The notes beneath the pieces are model-generated. The model saw only the letters and a list, made by a program, of their open reading frames with translations. It had not been told where the DNA came from and searched no databases. From Maea johnstoni (taxonomy: Eukaryota; Annelida; Polychaeta; Spionida; Magelonidae), in the NCBI GenBank assembly GCA_963942565.1, contig OZ012697.1, positions 24,062,970-24,126,969 on the forward strand: 64,000 nt of DNA, written 5' to 3'. The position numbers and the translations under genes are program-made. Shown one piece after another: positions 22,115 through 34,024 of the stretch; the first letter of the stretch is position 1; the number at the start of each line of letters is the position of its first letter.

Positions 22115-22243
22115 ACCTGTTGCCAGCTGAAAAATGCCGTTAGGTACTTTGCCGCTAGCTGTCAGGGGTACTTTGGGGAGAAATGAATAAATAGCGCCAA
22201 AATAACTTACTAACGGCATCACTGCAATCAACCGGCAGCAGGT
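22115..22243. repeat. Hairpin-forming palindrome, 129 bp
   Basis: ACCTGTTGCCAGCTG...ATGCCGTTAG pairs with CTAACGGCAT...CCGGCAGCAGGT. Repeated at 35351-35479, 43799-43927 and 55621-55749. It looks like a small foldback element; no clear target duplication. The 80-residue minus-strand open frame across it is shared only because the DNA is duplicated. Confidence 0.7.
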
Positions 22244-22624
22244 TAAAAATTCTCGGACACTTTTGGTGCACTTAAAATACCAGAATTGCAAAATTCTCTC
22301 AACTATACAGATATGTACCCGAATTGAGGTCAGTAAGTACAAGATGACCATATTAATTTGATCTCAGATAAAAGATTTGATATTGTGCGCCTATAGAGCC
22401 AGATCAGTTTTTCTATCAAATCATGATTGACCATGCAGGACTTTTATGGTGTTAGAGCATGTGGTCTCGGTGAACTAAATGGCGTATCCCTTCGAGTAGT
22501 ACCATTGCATAGTCCCTATTAAAACTGAGGGTAGGGACGATTGAGGCCTATAAATGGAGATATAAATAAGTGACAGGGGCAAACGTGCCACCAGGTGTGA
22601 AAGTGAGGGGGGCCCTACCGTATT

Positions 22625-24046
22625 CTAGTCAAATACATTGAGTCCCATGGGTGTGGTGGAACGAAGTCTATGGATCCATAGGCGTTCAAATGAAAGTCTA
22701 ATTTCTAATGACTCCTTTGAGTCAGGGTCTTTTTGTCCAAATTGGAGAACGTGTAGTTTAACGTTCCCTAGACCTTGATGATCCTCCATATTAAAGTGTC
22801 GGCCGACACTATGTGTGGAGTTATGCTGTGTGATGTAACGGAAGTGTTCACACATCCGTTCACTGAGTGTACGCTTAGTGTGTCCGATGTACTGTTTAAA
22901 GCACACTTGACAAGTAATACAATAAATGATATTATTGGTCTTGCAACTACAACTCCGGATGGTGTTGTATTTGCGACCAGTGATTGGACTTTTAATGCTT
23001 CCACTTTTGTCCAATTTGATGCAGTACCTACAGTTTTGTCTAGAGCAGGGTGTGCGTTTATAATTTCTTTGGAGGTTCCCCATGGGCCGGACGTCCATGG
23101 GGTTTCTTACTAAAGCTCTAACCAAAAGGTCCCGAATGTTTTTGGGCCGTCTAAAGCCCTGTGTTACTTTCCAGTTGATTACTTCCCTGGTTGCGGACGA
23201 TTTGTCCAGCATATCCCAGTTTTGTTTAACAATATCTCCCAATATCCTACCACTTGGGTGGTAGGTGGTGATGAGAAAAATCTCATCTAGGTAGGCATCA
23301 GGATCCTGATTGTCTTCCTTGGGTTTGAGAAGAGAGTCCCTATCTAGGTGAAAAGCCTTACTGAAGGCTTTTTGTAAAATAGCTGGCGGGTATTTGGCTC
23401 TAAGGAAATGTTTAGACATTTCCCGAGCATGAAAAATAAAGTCATTTGTGTCACTACAGATCCTACGTATCCGTAGGAACTGACTATAAGGAATTCCAGT
23501 TTTGCAATTCCTGGGGTGACATGATAAAAAGCTCAGGTAATTATGAGCATCGATGGGTTTGGTGTACAAACTAGTGGATATAAGGTTTGTCTCTTGGTCT
23601 AGAGACACCGTGACGTCCAAGAAATGGACTTGTGAGTCCGAGATGTCTGTCTCGAACTTAATAGAGGGGACACATTGGTTTAAATGTGTCACGAAGTCGG
23701 AGAAGGTTTCCTTACCATGTTGCCAGATGACGAAAATGTCATCTATGTATCTAACCCAAAGTAATGGTTGGATATGGTAGGTGTATACATGGTTGGACTC
23801 AAACCAACCCATGTATGTATTGGCAAAAGAGGGTGCTACTTTTGTGCCCATGGCAGTACCTCCTATTTGTAGGAAGTGTCGGCCAGCGAAATCAAAATTA
23901 TTCATTTTAAGTACTTTGTCTAATAAAGTCATGAGGTGTCCTGTTGATGGTTTGTCCCGTGCATTTCTAAATTGGTCCAGTGTTTCTCTGGCCGCTGTAA
24001 TGCCTTGATCATTGGGTATGTTAGTATATAGACTAGCTACATCCAA
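22625..24046 (-). CDS. Penelope-like reverse transcriptase (C-terminal part) with GIY-YIG endonuclease
   Basis: 473 residues. RT motif A is DVASLYTNIP (2-11, catalytic Asp2), motif B AMGTKVAPSFAN (65-76), motif C YIDDIFVIW (100-108, catalytic Asp pair), then FLDVTV (142-147). A Cys-rich linker PCSRQNCRYC (333-342) precedes the GIY-YIG domain: IIYCITC (373-379), YIGHT (386-390), Arg397 and Glu454 in FERLWIHRL as likely active-site residues. It would copy the element's RNA at a nicked target. The Met at the start sits inside motif A, so it is not the natural start; the protein continues upstream from 24063-25082 in another frame, with one frame change between the two parts. Confidence 0.9.
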   Translation of the reverse strand: MDVASLYTNIPNDQGITAARETLDQFRNARDKPSTGHLMTLLDKVLKMNNFDFAGRHFLQIGGTAMGTKVAPSFANTYMGWFESNHVYTYHIQPLLWVRYIDDIFVIWQHGKETFSDFVTHLNQCVPSIKFETDISDSQVHFLDVTVSLDQETNLISTSLYTKPIDAHNYLSFLSCHPRNCKTGIPYSQFLRIRRICSDTNDFIFHAREMSKHFLRAKYPPAILQKAFSKAFHLDRDSLLKPKEDNQDPDAYLDEIFLITTYHPSGRILGDIVKQNWDMLDKSSATREVINWKVTQGFRRPKNIRDLLVRALVRNPMDVRPMGNLQRNYKRTPCSRQNCRYCIKLDKSGSIKSPITGRKYNTIRSCSCKTNNIIYCITCQVCFKQYIGHTKRTLSERMCEHFRYITQHNSTHSVGRHFNMEDHQGLGNVKLHVLQFGQKDPDSKESLEIRLSFERLWIHRLRSTTPMGLNVFD

Positions 24047-24062
24047 CGTTGCTAGTAAACAG

Positions 24063-25082
24063 TTATAGGGGGAGATCTCCCAGATTAATGAGTTTGTGGA
24101 GGAAATGGGTCGTGTCCCTCACGTAAGAGGGTAATGCTTTCACTGTGGGTTGAAGGAAAAAATCAACCAGTTGAGAAATTCTTTCTGTCGGGCAGCCGTT
24201 GCCTGACACGATGGGTCTGCCCGGTGGGTTAACTTTACGCTTATGAATTTTGGGTAACATATAAAAGAGAGAAGTTCTCTCTTTGTCTATGTGTAGGAAG
24301 TCATGACATTTGTCATCGATTTCTTCCTCATCTAAAAGAAATTTTAGGAAATTATTAATGTCTTCGGTATGTGTATGAGTCAGGTCTGACTCTGTTTCAA
24401 TGTAGAAAAGAGGATCTGTCAATTGTCTTAAACCTTCATTGATATAATCTGTGGTGTTCATGACTACCACTGCACCTCCTTTATCTGCTGGTTTTATAAC
24501 TATGTGTTTATTAGAACTAAGTGATCTGATGGCAACATTCTCCGATCTAGTGAGATTGTGATAATTGTTTTTAGGTACCTTATGTGAGAGTAAATCTACC
24601 TCATTTTGTCTACAGAAAATTTCTAAGTTCACTATTGGAGGAGGTTTCCACTTGGATGCCTCCTTAAATTTCGGATTTTTGAAAGCATCATCCGGATTCG
24701 GATCTATGCTGGGCTGGGTGTTCCCTACCTCATCCTCATGCGGGTTGCTGAAGAAAAGTTTCCTTTTAATTCTAGTGTGAAAATGGTCAAGGTCCTCTCT
24801 AAGTAGGCCAAAATTGGGTTCCCCAGGTGTGGGGCAAAATTTCATGCCTTTTGATAAAATGGAAATTTCATCATCATTGAGTGGGTAATCTGAAAGATTT
24901 ACCACTACAGAATCTTTGGATTCCTTATCATTATTGTTATTGTTGTTACTGTTGAAACCAATAAAGTTGCCATGAGATACCAGTATGTTGTTTTGTCTTA
25001 CCTTAACTGTTGTTGGAGTAAGTGTGGGATGTGTGTGTACATAGGTGCTTGTGTGCTTGCTGTGTGCCTGGTAAGGATACAT
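24063..25082 (-). CDS. Penelope-like reverse transcriptase, N-terminal part
   Basis: 339 residues. The first 60 are low complexity (Thr/His/Asn-rich). Family motifs follow: KPADKGGAVVVM (197-208), LFYMLPKIHKRKVNPPGRPI (272-291) and ERISQLVDFFLQP (300-312), the first RT motifs of Penelope-like elements, just upstream of the motif A in the next ORF. The frame ends shortly before that motif. Confidence 0.85.
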   Translation of the reverse strand: MYPYQAHSKHTSTYVHTHPTLTPTTVKVRQNNILVSHGNFIGFNSNNNNNNDKESKDSVVVNLSDYPLNDDEISILSKGMKFCPTPGEPNFGLLREDLDHFHTRIKRKLFFSNPHEDEVGNTQPSIDPNPDDAFKNPKFKEASKWKPPPIVNLEIFCRQNEVDLLSHKVPKNNYHNLTRSENVAIRSLSSNKHIVIKPADKGGAVVVMNTTDYINEGLRQLTDPLFYIETESDLTHTHTEDINNFLKFLLDEEEIDDKCHDFLHIDKERTSLFYMLPKIHKRKVNPPGRPIVSGNGCPTERISQLVDFFLQPTVKALPSYVRDTTHFLHKLINLGDLPL

Positions 25083-25916
25083 ATTGTAGTCAGCATCTTC
25101 GTGGTTTAAAAGTGGAAGACATGTGTGGCTGCAAGGTAGGTAAGCATGCAGGTAAATAAGTATGGTGAATGACTGATAGAAACTTCACAAACAAAGAAGT
25201 ACAAATGGTGACTCATTCGTCACATCGTATCTGTATTCTGATAAAAATATTACATAAGGAACCAAATATAGGTCACATGATGGCAACTATAGTTGTAACA
25301 TGGCTATGATGGATAGAATTATGTCAAATGAGAGTAAGATAATGTGAAATTACATATCTGACTGTCTGTCAGGGATAAGAGTCCTTATCAGTGAAGAGAT
25401 GATGAGTGGTTGAAATTATAGAAGAGGACAGGTCTGTCCTTATCTGGTATGATATAGAATTATATATAGAAACAGTGAGGTGAATAAAGAATTAAAAATT
25501 AAACTTAAACACTCTTCCCATAACCTGGGTGACTAGCTCGAATATAAAAATAAATTACTCTGTCTGAGTTAACGTGTAACAAAAATAAGCATAGGGTATT
25601 CTCTAAGAGCCCTTAGTGATGCCTAGCAACAGGAAAACAGATCAGATTAACAAAACTGCTAATAGAAAAATGTCAACAGGCTAGTGTCAGTATACACTAG
25701 TATAGAGAGTCTTTGGATCCAAGGACTCCTCAATGTTTATATTTACTTGTGTAGACCATCGTAGGCCTCCGCAATTTTCTGTATCAGTTCTGGGGTGAAA
25801 AACCTTGGATCAAGGTTGTCCCTGTCGTTCCGGTAGCCTTGGTTCTGGTTCGGACGATCTTGTGTTTTGGGTCGAGCACCTTGTCCAGAGTATGAGTTGC
25901 CTCCAGCCGCCTGTCC

Positions 25917-26252
25917 TCATGGGGGGTTGAAGTTCTGCTGTGGTTGTCTGTCGAAACCATAGTCTCTCTCTGGTTGATAATTTCTCCGTTTGGCGGGACG
26001 AGAAGAAGATCTCCCTCTCCTCCTGGATCGGCTGCGAGAGCGGGTTCTGCCTCTTTCCTGAGCCTGTGGTACCACTTGCCTGTCGGTGGGTGGAGGATCC
26101 ATGGAGGTCGACTGCTCCAGGTTGGCTGCATAGCTGTACTGTGTGGGGACTGAGCCCTTAACCATGGAGATCAGGTCTTTCTCAGAAGCCTGATTCTCTG
26201 TCTTGAGGGCCCCCCTCACTTTCACACCTGGTGGCACGTTTGCCCCTGTCAC
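25917..26252 (-). CDS. RS-rich basic ORF of the Penelope-like element
   Basis: 111 residues. N-terminal TGANVPPGVKVRGALK is encoded inside the 52-bp inverted repeat; residues 66-90 are an Arg/Ser run (RGRTRSRSRSRRRGRSSSR), then a Gln/Asn/Pro tail. Coding potential continues downstream in another frame to about 25750. The charge suggests RNA binding or nuclear targeting. I do not recognise it as a described Penelope ORF, and it could be a transduced host SR-like fragment. Confidence 0.55.
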   Translation of the reverse strand: MTGANVPPGVKVRGALKTENQASEKDLISMVKGSVPTQYSYAANLEQSTSMDPPPTDRQVVPQAQERGRTRSRSRSRRRGRSSSRPAKRRNYQPERDYGFDRQPQQNFNPP

Positions 26253-28031
26253 TTATTTGTTTACTACCACGCTCCACCAGGTGTTGATGCTCAGAACACG
26301 CACAATGTGCACAGTGTTTTTATTTTTCTAAACATGCGTTTACAGTCCACCTAGACACCTACTCAATCTCTATACCAGGCAGATCCGCTTGTGTTGATCC
26401 CATTCACATTTATCTATTTCGACTCCAAATTACATACAGTATTCCACCTGTGATCGCAGGTCACCATTTTCCATTTTACACAAATTTTGACCCAAACCCA
26501 ATATAGTCAAATTCTGGTCTTTTTTCATCATTTTGCCCCCTCCTCTGACGATTACTACCAAAGTATGAAACCGCTTAGGTTATTTCGACCGATACGACCT
26601 AGAGGGAGCCACCCATCAGCTCCCTCCCCCACTTGTTGTCATGACTACACAGCCGTGGTAGCGACTAACAACGTGATGCTCCATTGTTGAGCTAGGGACG
26701 CATGTTTGTTAAGACTGAATACAGTCATTAGCGGTTAGGATTTCTTAACACACACACCAGAAAAATTTTGCTGCCCTTTTCCAAAACCCCAGTCTTATTA
26801 TAAATGGAGATATATACAACTTTATTCAACAAATAGGGTATTTTTGGAATGGGTAGGGACTGGGCTTTTGTTTTTTGGCCATAAAGTGAAGTTTGTTGCT
26901 CGGGCGTATGAATACCAAGCTGGAAGTGATCGAGTTTGTTTGTATGCTGACTCGTTTCTGACTTTGACCACCAGAGGGCCAATCTGTCACTCTGACCTAT
27001 GTTGGCCCATAGAAAAAAAAAATCATGATATGACCCCTAATTTTTTTGGCTTAATTTAAAAGAGGAGAATGTTCTGATCAAAATAATAACAACTTTAGGT
27101 GTGAAAGGATGACTAGTTTTGGAGCTAGCCAAGCATTTTTGTCATACCACAGCTGAAATTCACCCGTCAGCTTTGGAATTAGTTCACCGAGACCATGTGT
27201 TGACCTGATGGTACTTTGCACGGCGATGATGTAAACCTTCTGTCTCAGACCACCTTAGATAATTAAAAACAATATATTATTTTCCTCATCTAAGAGACCC
27301 CGATGTCTATCACCGGATACGCACCCAGTAGATCTCGCTCAACAGCCTCAACATGCACATTGAATTTCAATATAAACACTCTTAATTACTTTCAATCTTT
27401 GGTTAAGATTTTACGATGGACCATGTGTGAAGGAGCAAATAAAAGACGCTATTTTCACAATCGTATTTTGGGGGGAGAAAATAAAAATCACCATTTTTTT
27501 TTTTGAGGGGTCTTGAGATCGTTTCTGGCCCAAATCAAAGGGCAATTATGCTTGAATTGCCTGGAAAACAAAGAAATGAGAAAATTAGTATCAAGTATAT
27601 ATAATAAAGAAAATCTGTCTAATGTGTGAACCATTTCAATTCATTTATAGGTCATTTTGCATCAGCTAAAGGCTTTGACTAATATAGTTCATTTTGAGGA
27701 ATATATTCCTATTAAATCCTAAGGTCATTCTTGTTGTGAGAGCTCATGTTTTAGTCATGAGAAAATGGTTTAAATTTAAATCAAGAAATTTATTTAGAGA
27801 ATTATCAAATTAGAGGATTATTTAAAGATAGTTTGTAAGATTTAACATCATTTACCATTTTTGATAAAATATTTTTTAAGAAATCACTTCAATTTCATGA
27901 TTAATGTACAAAATGTTGAATGCGTTACATGGCTATTGGATTAAAAGTGCATTTATTGACTTTTTAGACATGGGCATGATTTGGTTATCAAAGGATGCAC
28001 ACATACTTAATAAATATGAAAACACTCAACT

Positions 28032-28036
28032 GTATA

Positions 28037-28133
<97 letters not shown>

Positions 28134-28158
28134 GTATATATATATGTATATATATATA
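28032..28158 (+). repeat. (TA)n tract 1, copy 2
   Basis: TA dinucleotide run with TATG interruptions at the right end. Confidence 0.95.
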
Positions 28159-28810
28159 GGAACTGTCACCACCACTCACAAGAGAGTATTGCGTTCTATA
28201 ACGAGGCTGCACTCTTTCCTTCATGACCTACTTGCATGAACTACATATATGACCTACTTGTAGCAGTATTGAAGCAAACTTTTCTCCAGTCCATGACAAT
28301 TGAGGTCCCTTCTGACTAAAGGTTTGCTGAAGAATTTACATATTTAATGGTTTGAATATTTCCTGTGTAAGTTTCACACATAACATATGTTCTATTGATT
28401 TTATTTACGTTGAAGATAAATCATAAAATAAGACATTGATGTGAATTGTGTATACTCTATATTTTTTTAAGAAATTCTTGTATTCTCATGCTTTATAATT
28501 GCCAAATAAGATAGATATAAGAGGATATAGTATTAACAGGATTTTATTATGTTAGAAATGTAGGAAGAAATTTACAAAATTTCATCCATAAAAATATTAT
28601 TAGTGACTAACCGGTGGAGGGTAAAGTTATAAAGTATTGATATGATAGTTAGGGAATGGCATTCACTATTTCCTTCATGCTCTATGTGCTTGAAAATATA
28701 TGTGTGAGTGCACATATATTTGTACCACTGAAGACTTTTCTCCCAATCATGGACCTCGATAAATGTGGGGTATGCAAAATAACCCACACTTATTGAGCCT
28801 TTTTTCTTAA

Positions 28811-29017
28811 CCCTTGTAATGCTGAGTCTACTTTTTGTCCTAGGCACAATATCGTAAAAATATTTGGCAATTATCTAAACCATGTCATGTTGGTATTCAT
28901 TTGAAAGCCCTTGTTGAGTACTATCATATGAGTACCCATTTGCCAGGGTTTCAGTCATTTTCCGTTTTTTTTTACATCTTTCTGTATAGGCCACATTAGT
29001 TACCAGCAGCATAAGGG
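28811..29017. mobile_element. TTAA MITE, family A, inserted in another MITE's target
   Basis: Ends CCCTTGTAATGCTGAG and CCAGCAGCATAAGGG; TTAA at 28807-28810 and 29018-29021. Copy 1 has the unoccupied TTAA at 16761-16764. The right TTAA is also the left target of 29022-29226. Confidence 0.9.
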
Positions 29018-29021
29018 TTAA

Positions 29022-29226
29022 ACCGTCACGCTGCTGGTGGCTAAGTTGGCAATATAAAATAATGCAAATATCCTGTAAAACCACTGAAACCGTGGCATAT
29101 GGGTACTCATCTGAGAGTACTCCATGAGGGTTATCCAATGAGTACCAACTTCACAGGGTTTAGATGGTTTTCAAAAATATTTGCGTTTTTGTGCATTGGC
29201 CAAAAGTAGCCTCAGCGTAGGAAGGG
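29022..29226. mobile_element. TTAA MITE, family A
   Basis: Equivalent of 16765-16968; head worn to ACCGTCACGCTGCTGG, tail GCGTAGGAAGGG. Confidence 0.8.
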
Positions 29227-29526
29227 TAAAGATGCGCAAGCCACAAAGATGTATTGAGTAGAGTGCTCCGCAGCCAAGCTTTTCTTGGCCTGTGATTGGT
29301 GGAATGCAGTCAACTATGTTACAATATATAATAGTGACCAGTGGCATGTGCGATACCCTGCTTTGCCTTGTAATACCTCGGGTATATCACATGTCACAGG
29401 TTTTCTAACTTATGATATAAAAGCGCTTGGTCCCTCTCAGGAGATTGAATTAGTTGCATTACAAGAGCATTGGTGTTGTGAAAAGAAAACATACATGTAT
29501 TACATTTATACATACATACAAACATT

Positions 29527-30030
<504 letters not shown>

Positions 30031-30399
30031 CATCCCTGCTCTTTCTATGTAGGCTAGGATCTCTTGTTTAGAGGACCAGTGAACATTGAGGATTTATTAT
30101 TCTAGTATGTTGTCTCGATTAAGGCAATGTTTTCCTAGAGAGCTGATATTCAGTTCTAAGTATATGTAAACCTACTGTGTAATCTAAATATACCTGGTGA
30201 CATTGGAATGGAAAGACAAACTGCGAAAATGATATAAGTTGGAAAACTTTACATTTTGATTTCTATATGTTTATATATCTATGATTTTCTTCATGCTTTT
30301 ATACCTAAATCTTGACAAATGTGAATTACATTACAATTTTCTGTTTCATTGAATTGAGGACTATTCATCAATGGCTTATGGGAACTGTATTTCTATTAA

Positions 30400-30606
30400 C
30401 CCTTACGCTGCTTGTGGCTAATTTGGCCAATTCAAAATGATGCAAAAAACATAAAAAAAAATACTAAAACCCTGGCAAATGGGTACTCATATGCGAGTAC
30501 TCGGCGAGAACTATTCAATTAATACCAACATGACAGGGTTTAGGTGTTTTTCAAAAGTCTTTGCATCTGTGTGCTTTGAATGAAAGTAGCCTCAGCATAA
30601 GAAGGG
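30400..30606. mobile_element. TTAA MITE, family A
   Basis: TTAA at 30396-30399, right flank TTCA; ends CCCTTACGCTGCTTG and CAGCATAAGAAGGG. Intact version of the element truncated in copies 1 and 3. Confidence 0.85.
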
Positions 30607-31282
30607 TTCAGCACACTGTGTTTCTTTTATACTACCTTGGTTTCTGACAAGTTTACTGATCATTTATAATGCCTTGGTACTGGGTGGATTGTACCCATGA
30701 TGTAAATGGTGAAAATTGAGAGTCAAAACTTTTTCAAAATGCTCTTTTTTGAGCTTGACCAAATTTTACTTTTCCCTGGCTAAATTTATGATAAAACTGC
30801 TGAGAACACTTGATTTCAATTAAGTTCAATCAAATAACAGATGGGGAATATTTGGCCTTTGAATGCTATTATACAAATATTTATTGTTACATATAAATCA
30901 ATTTAACAACTTTTTTTAGGCCTATATGGGTAAACAAGATCATGATACCTTTTTTGAAGTTAGTTGATTTCTTGATATTTCTTTCCTTAGAGCACAACTT
31001 TCTTGCTGATATTTCATTGAATTCATATCATGATGATGTTGTTATTTGTATTTACAACCAGAACACAGGATAGGAATCAGATGAATTGTATCTAAGAAGA
31101 AAATTGTTACGACCATTTTTTGTGACTGTCCTTTACCATTTCATGCTTAGAATACTCTTTGGAAATTGTCATCTGGACCTATGATACTCATGACAATAAC
31201 TTGATTATAAAGGGCGATTTTACATCAAAGGTCCAGACAACACTTTCCTGAGTAACTCTGAGCATGCTCATTTGCATACAAT

Positions 31283-31810
31283 CAGCTACGGGTGAACCCT
31301 TATTTTTGGGTTCAGCTACAGGTGAACCCCTATTTCTGGGTTCAGCTACCGGTGAACCCCTATTTTTGGGTTCAGCTACAGGTGAACCCCTATCTCTGGG
31401 TTCAGCTAACGGTGAACCCCTATTTTTGGGTTCAGCTACAGGTGAACCCCTATTTTGGGGTTCAACTTCAAGTGCAACCCTATTTTCGGGTTCAGCTACA
31501 GGTGAACCCCTAATTTGGGGTTCAGCTACAGGTGAACCCCTATTTTGGGGTTCAGCTACAGTTTAACCCCTATTTTGGGGTTCAGCTACAGGTGAACCCC
31601 TATTTTGGGGTTCAGCTACGGGTGAACCCCTATTTTGGGGTTCAGCTACAGGTGAACCCCTATTTTGGGGTTCAGCTACAGGTGAACCCCTATTTTGGGG
31701 TTCAGCTACGGGTGAACCCCTATTTTGGGGTTCAGCTACAGGTGAACCCCTAATTTGGGGTTCAGCTACAGGTGAACCCCTATTTTGGGGTTCAGCTAGA
31801 GGTGAACCCA
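31283..31810 (+). repeat. 30-bp minisatellite, copy 2
   Basis: About 17.5 units, the longest of the five arrays; the extra units lie in the right half after the CAGTTTAACC variant. Confidence 0.9.
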
Positions 31811-31912
31811 AAAATAGGATGTAATGGGATCAGCCTAGCTGTCCTCATTCAAGGGATGTAATTATTGGAAGGGTTGTATTATATAACGAACTTAAGTGAA
31901 AGATGATATTAA

Positions 31913-32118
31913 CCCTTATGCTGCTTGTGGCTAGTTTGGCCAATACAAAATGATGCAAACAACCAAAAAAAATGACTGAAACCATGGAACGTGGATACAT
32001 ATATGAAAGTACTTAGTGGGAGTTTTCCAATGAATACCAACATGACAAGGTGTAGATGGTTTTCCATAATCTTTGCATCAATGTGCTTTAGATTAAAGTA
32101 ACCTCAGCATTGGAAGGT
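31913..32118. mobile_element. TTAA MITE, family A
   Basis: Copy 2 equivalent of 18911-19115. Confidence 0.8.
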
Positions 32119-32570
32119 TTAAGTGATTATAATACTGAGGATGTCCATATTAGATATGTAGGGGGACTGTTATATTGATAAACAAATCATGATGTGAACG
32201 ACTTCACGAAAACTGTCCTTGATGGGTAGGTTGCCTTACAAAATACAAAAAATTCTTTAAAGATTGGGCTTAAATTTTATATCAATTGTAGTAAAGGTGT
32301 CCACAAAAGAGAGGTTGTCTATTTTTAGAGGTTTTGCATGAAAGTGAGAAATATTCGACAATACATGTAGATGGTCAACAATGGTAAATTGCCATTGTTG
32401 TTTTCATATTATGAAATCAATTGATCAAAGGATGGTGATTGGTCAGATTTTAATGATATTTGCAATCCTTACTTCAGTAAGAATATATAGTAAAAAATTG
32501 ATGGTGTAATACAAAATTAGGCTGGCAAATCTTCAGATTATTATGGCTTGTAATGTAATCCCTTAATTAA

Positions 32571-32772
32571 CTCTTATGCTGTATGTGGCTCATTTTGGCA
32601 TCACAAAATGATGCAAAAAGTCTGAAAAATGACTGAAACCCTGGCAAATGGGTACTTATCTGAGAGTACTCAGCGAGAGCTCTCCAATGGATACCAACAT
32701 GGCAGGGTTTAAATGGTTTTCAAAAAACTTGTCCTTGTACTTCGGATGAAGGTAGCTTCAGCATTAGAACGG
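32571..32772. mobile_element. TTAA MITE, family A
   Basis: Copy 2 equivalent of 19563-19748, with the 15 bases missing there. TTAA at 32567-32570. Confidence 0.8.
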
Positions 32773-33110
32773 TTAAATTTTGCAAAGCTCCCTCTGTATT
32801 TCCGATATTGCATGTTTCCCCATTTCAAGCCATTCACCCTGAAATGAACACTTTTCGTGGGAATTGTCCATGTACAGTATTTCAAATTATGAATGTAAAA
32901 AAGTAACAAAAAACACAAAAAATGAATATCTGAGATGACTATTGTTAATATTGTTGTATGAAGTTGTGATTCTACCTCTCAAGATATCAAATTATTTGCT
33001 AAAGCTGAAATGACAGAAATGATCATACTTTCTAAGATTATTCAATTTGATATCCCTGAAATGTTTTTTCATGAAATACTTTATTAGTTTGGGTATTTAT
33101 TGGGTATTAA

Positions 33111-33333
33111 CCCATTAATGCTTAAGAGTTCCTTCAGAAATTGTCGTCTGGACCTATGATACTTTTGACATTAAGTTTGAAATTGATAATGATTTTTAAA
33201 TATATTTGAAGGAGAGTTATTAGTAGTATTCTCATGGACATTTCTCCTTTAAATATTTTCTTAACTTTGCTTTTCCCTCGAAGATTTCATCAAAATTGTC
33301 AGGCTGAATTTGGCCGCCGTGAGCATTAATGGG
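33111..33333. mobile_element. TTAA MITE, family D, private to copy 2
   Basis: 223 bp with CCCATTAATGCTTAAGAG and GAGCATTAATGGG ends; TTAA at 33107-33110 and 33334-33337. Copies 1, 3 and 4 read GGTATTAGGCAAC at the same place (20081 in copy 1) with no element, so it inserted into one copy after, or while, the copies were separate. The empty copies have TTAG, one base off the target. Confidence 0.92.
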
Positions 33334-33537
33334 TTAAGCAACTAAATGAAAATTGAAAAATTTTGAGAGTCCAATCCTACTGAAAAATACAATTGTTTTA
33401 TATGCAAATAAATCGTTAGTCATTTTGCATCATATACAAGGCGATTGATTCATACAAAACAATATCTTATAATTCATCTATATACTCAAACATTCTTTTC
33501 TATTCAATTATATTATTCTATTTTGATCATTTCTTAA

Positions 33538-33746
33538 CCCTTATGCTGCTGCTGGCTAATTTGGCCAATACAACATAATGCAAAAAAAAAACCTGAAAAA
33601 TTACTGAAATCCTGGCATATGGCTACTCATCAGAGAGTTCTCAGGGAGAGCTTTCTAATGAATACCAACATGACAGGGACTAAATGGTTTTCAAATATCT
33701 TTGCGTCCTTGTTCTCTGGATGAAAGTAGCCTCAGCATTGGAAGGG
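33538..33746. mobile_element. TTAA MITE, family A
   Basis: Copy 2 equivalent of 20304-20511. Confidence 0.85.
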
Positions 33747-33822
33747 TTAAAATCAACAGTTATTTTCGTATATATTAGAAAGAGTCTTCACAAATAATGG
33801 TCTGGTGTGTTGCCTTGTTTAA

Positions 33823-34024
33823 CCCTTTTATGCCTGGAGATCTTCTTGACATATTTTGTCTAAAACCTTTGATACTTTTAAAAATAACAATCACACCTTC
33901 ACAAAATATTTGGAGAATTGTGAGTTGAACCCTTTTCCTTTAATTATATTTTGTGAAAGTTGCTTTTGTTAGAGAGAGATCACCAAAATAGTCAAGGTTT
34001 TGGGTCCTCACAGGCATGAAAGGG
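33823..34024. mobile_element. TTAA MITE, family B
   Basis: Copy 2 equivalent of 20588-20788; right target worn to TCAA. Confidence 0.85.

Larger units (their letters stand above)
22565..26798 (-). mobile_element. Penelope-like retroelement inserted in copy 1
   Basis: Flanked by a 16-bp target duplication TATAAATGGAGATATA (22549-22564 and 26799-26814); copies 2-4 have the site once and empty (35791 in copy 2). It reads on the minus strand: RS-rich ORF (25917-26252), N-terminal RT part (24063-25082), RT plus GIY-YIG endonuclease (22625-24046). A 52-bp inverted repeat links the 3' end (22565-22616) with the start of the first ORF (26206-26257). There are no LTRs, capsid or envelope; RT with a GIY-YIG domain defines Penelope-like elements. 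It looks young and nearly complete. Confidence 0.92.

Noticed and set aside
22109-22351. 80-residue minus-strand ORF repeated in copies 1-4
   Set aside because: It lies over a hairpin palindrome, has no domain or splice context, and is shared because the DNA is duplicated.
22775-24008. Plus-strand ORFs inside the Penelope-like element
   Set aside because: Antisense shadows of the RT/endonuclease frame.
22625-25082. Telomerase or a host reverse transcriptase gene
   Set aside because: The GIY-YIG domain, the target duplication and the empty site in other copies identify a Penelope-like element.
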